Assembly (NCBI GenBank): GCA_963663615.1
Contig: OY760517.1
Coordinates: forward strand, 2,914,001-2,978,000
Reading direction: 5' to 3'
DNA length: 64,000 bases
Source of the DNA: G963663615 sp963663615
Lineage (GTDB): Bacteria; Bacteroidota; Ignavibacteria; Ignavibacteriales; Melioribacteraceae
Shown here: positions 63,444-64,000 of the stretch, one piece after another
How positions within the stretch are numbered: the first letter of the stretch is position 1
Layout: each line of letters begins with the position of its first letter
The notes under the pieces: generated by a model
Seen by the model: the letters and a program-made list of their open reading frames with translations, nothing else
Told to the model about the DNA's origin: nothing
The model's database searches: none
Position numbers and translations under genes: made by a program

Positions 63444-64000
63444 ATGAAAACACCTTTATATAACGACGTTAAAAACCTTGGTTCGGTAAAGTTACTAACC
63501 TCTCAAATAAAAGAAAAAAACGAACAAGGAGCAAAAATATTTGTTTCAAATATTCCCTGTTCTCTAAAATCTATTATTGTTAAGTCCCTCGAAACTGTTG
63601 AAAATAACATTTTGGTGCTGTGTAATGATATCCAAAATGTTAACGAAACAAAGGTTGAGCTTAACATTCTTGAAGCTAAAAATAAAACTATTGCTGTTGA
63701 TAACCTCAACCGCGAAACCCTTCAGGAGCGACTTACAGGAATATCTTCAAAAGATAAAAATATAATTATTGCTCCCTATGATATACTTAAACTGAAACTC
63801 CCCCCCAAAAAAGATATTGAAAGTAACACCCTTATTCTTGAAACGGGCAGCGAAATTTCCTACGACGAGTTACTTGAATACTTTATAATGTTCAAATACC
63901 GCAAGGATAAATACGTTGAATACCCGGGAGATTATGCAGTTCGTGGTTCTATTATTGATTTTTGGTCGTACAGCGAACGCCAACCTGGCAGAATAGAGTT
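63444..64000 (+). CDS. mfd: Transcription-repair coupling factor (N-terminal part)
   Basis: Mfd removes stalled RNA polymerase and recruits UvrA. Only the first 185 codons are in the window: the UvrB-like module, recognised by YVEYPGDYAVRGSIIDFWSYS...QPGRIE, the conserved turn that precedes the remaining domains. The N-terminal third (1-140) is divergent. Reading frame open to the edge; ATG at 63444. Confidence comes from that signature only. Confidence 0.85.
   Translation, partial: MKTPLYNDVKNLGSVKLLTSQIKEKNEQGAKIFVSNIPCSLKSIIVKSLETVENNILVLCNDIQNVNETKVELNILEAKNKTIAVDNLNRETLQERLTGISSKDKNIIIAPYDILKLKLPPKKDIESNTLILETGSEISYDELLEYFIMFKYRKDKYVEYPGDYAVRGSIIDFWSYSERQPGRIE

Noticed and set aside
1..64000. 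CRISPR array
   Set aside because: No array of short, regularly spaced direct repeats was found.

Overview
The window looks like a chromosome segment from a Bacteroidota/Chlorobi-lineage bacterium, most likely of the Ignavibacteria type. Three secreted proteins (37460-38782, 40488-41693, 43994-45190) end in the type IX secretion C-terminal domain with the PNPFNP signature that is especially common there. DNA is AT-rich, intergenic regions are long, and lipoprotein and outer-membrane genes are frequent. The lineage is an inference; no 16S gene is present.

Layout. 1-1596 (minus): rpsA (cut by the window edge) behind cmk. 1975-7573: accessory region with a HEPN/Abi-like gene, a regulator remnant, NTF2-like and cupin genes, a FadL-type outer-membrane channel, a YefM-YoeB toxin-antitoxin pair and a VapBC pair whose toxin is truncated. 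7632-10204: structured leader, then argG-argH. 10381-11834: DoxX, glutathione peroxidase and an OhrR-like regulator with a 16-bp inverted repeat. 11897-21275: lipoprotein, orphan PAS histidine kinase, GNAT, a membrane protein with an apparent A-tract frameshift, a C45 peptidase, a HAD phosphatase and a ParDE pair.

21291-29814 is the most unusual part. It is a cassette-like accessory block (RmuC, thioredoxin lipoprotein, GFA, GNAT, then a primase-polymerase-like gene and an unclassified reverse transcriptase) ending exactly at the 3' end of glnA. The last codons of glnA and its terminator are duplicated at 25891-25948, so the primase-RT unit is bracketed by 34-bp repeats (33/34 identical). A ~200-bp non-coding sequence occurs in front of rmuC and again in front of the primase. 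This suggests two related insertions stacked at the glnA 3' end. No integrase is present between the repeats.

29789-32553 (minus): glnA and eno. 32714-35556: small genes of unknown function interleaved with palindromic repeats, including a three-way-junction element. 35709-46725: secreted glycosidase-like and type IX-exported proteins, a Vat-type acetyltransferase, a broken glycosidase-like gene, a NifX-like protein and tRNA-Arg(CCT).

46730-63137 is a long minus-strand housekeeping region. purN-purH-mreB-mreC-mreD-mrdA-rodA-dcd-pyrF is tightly packed, so purine and pyrimidine synthesis is linked to the rod-shape elongasome. pyrG, a TPR protein, a radical-SAM AmrS-like enzyme and pyk follow. 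The window ends inside mfd on the plus strand.
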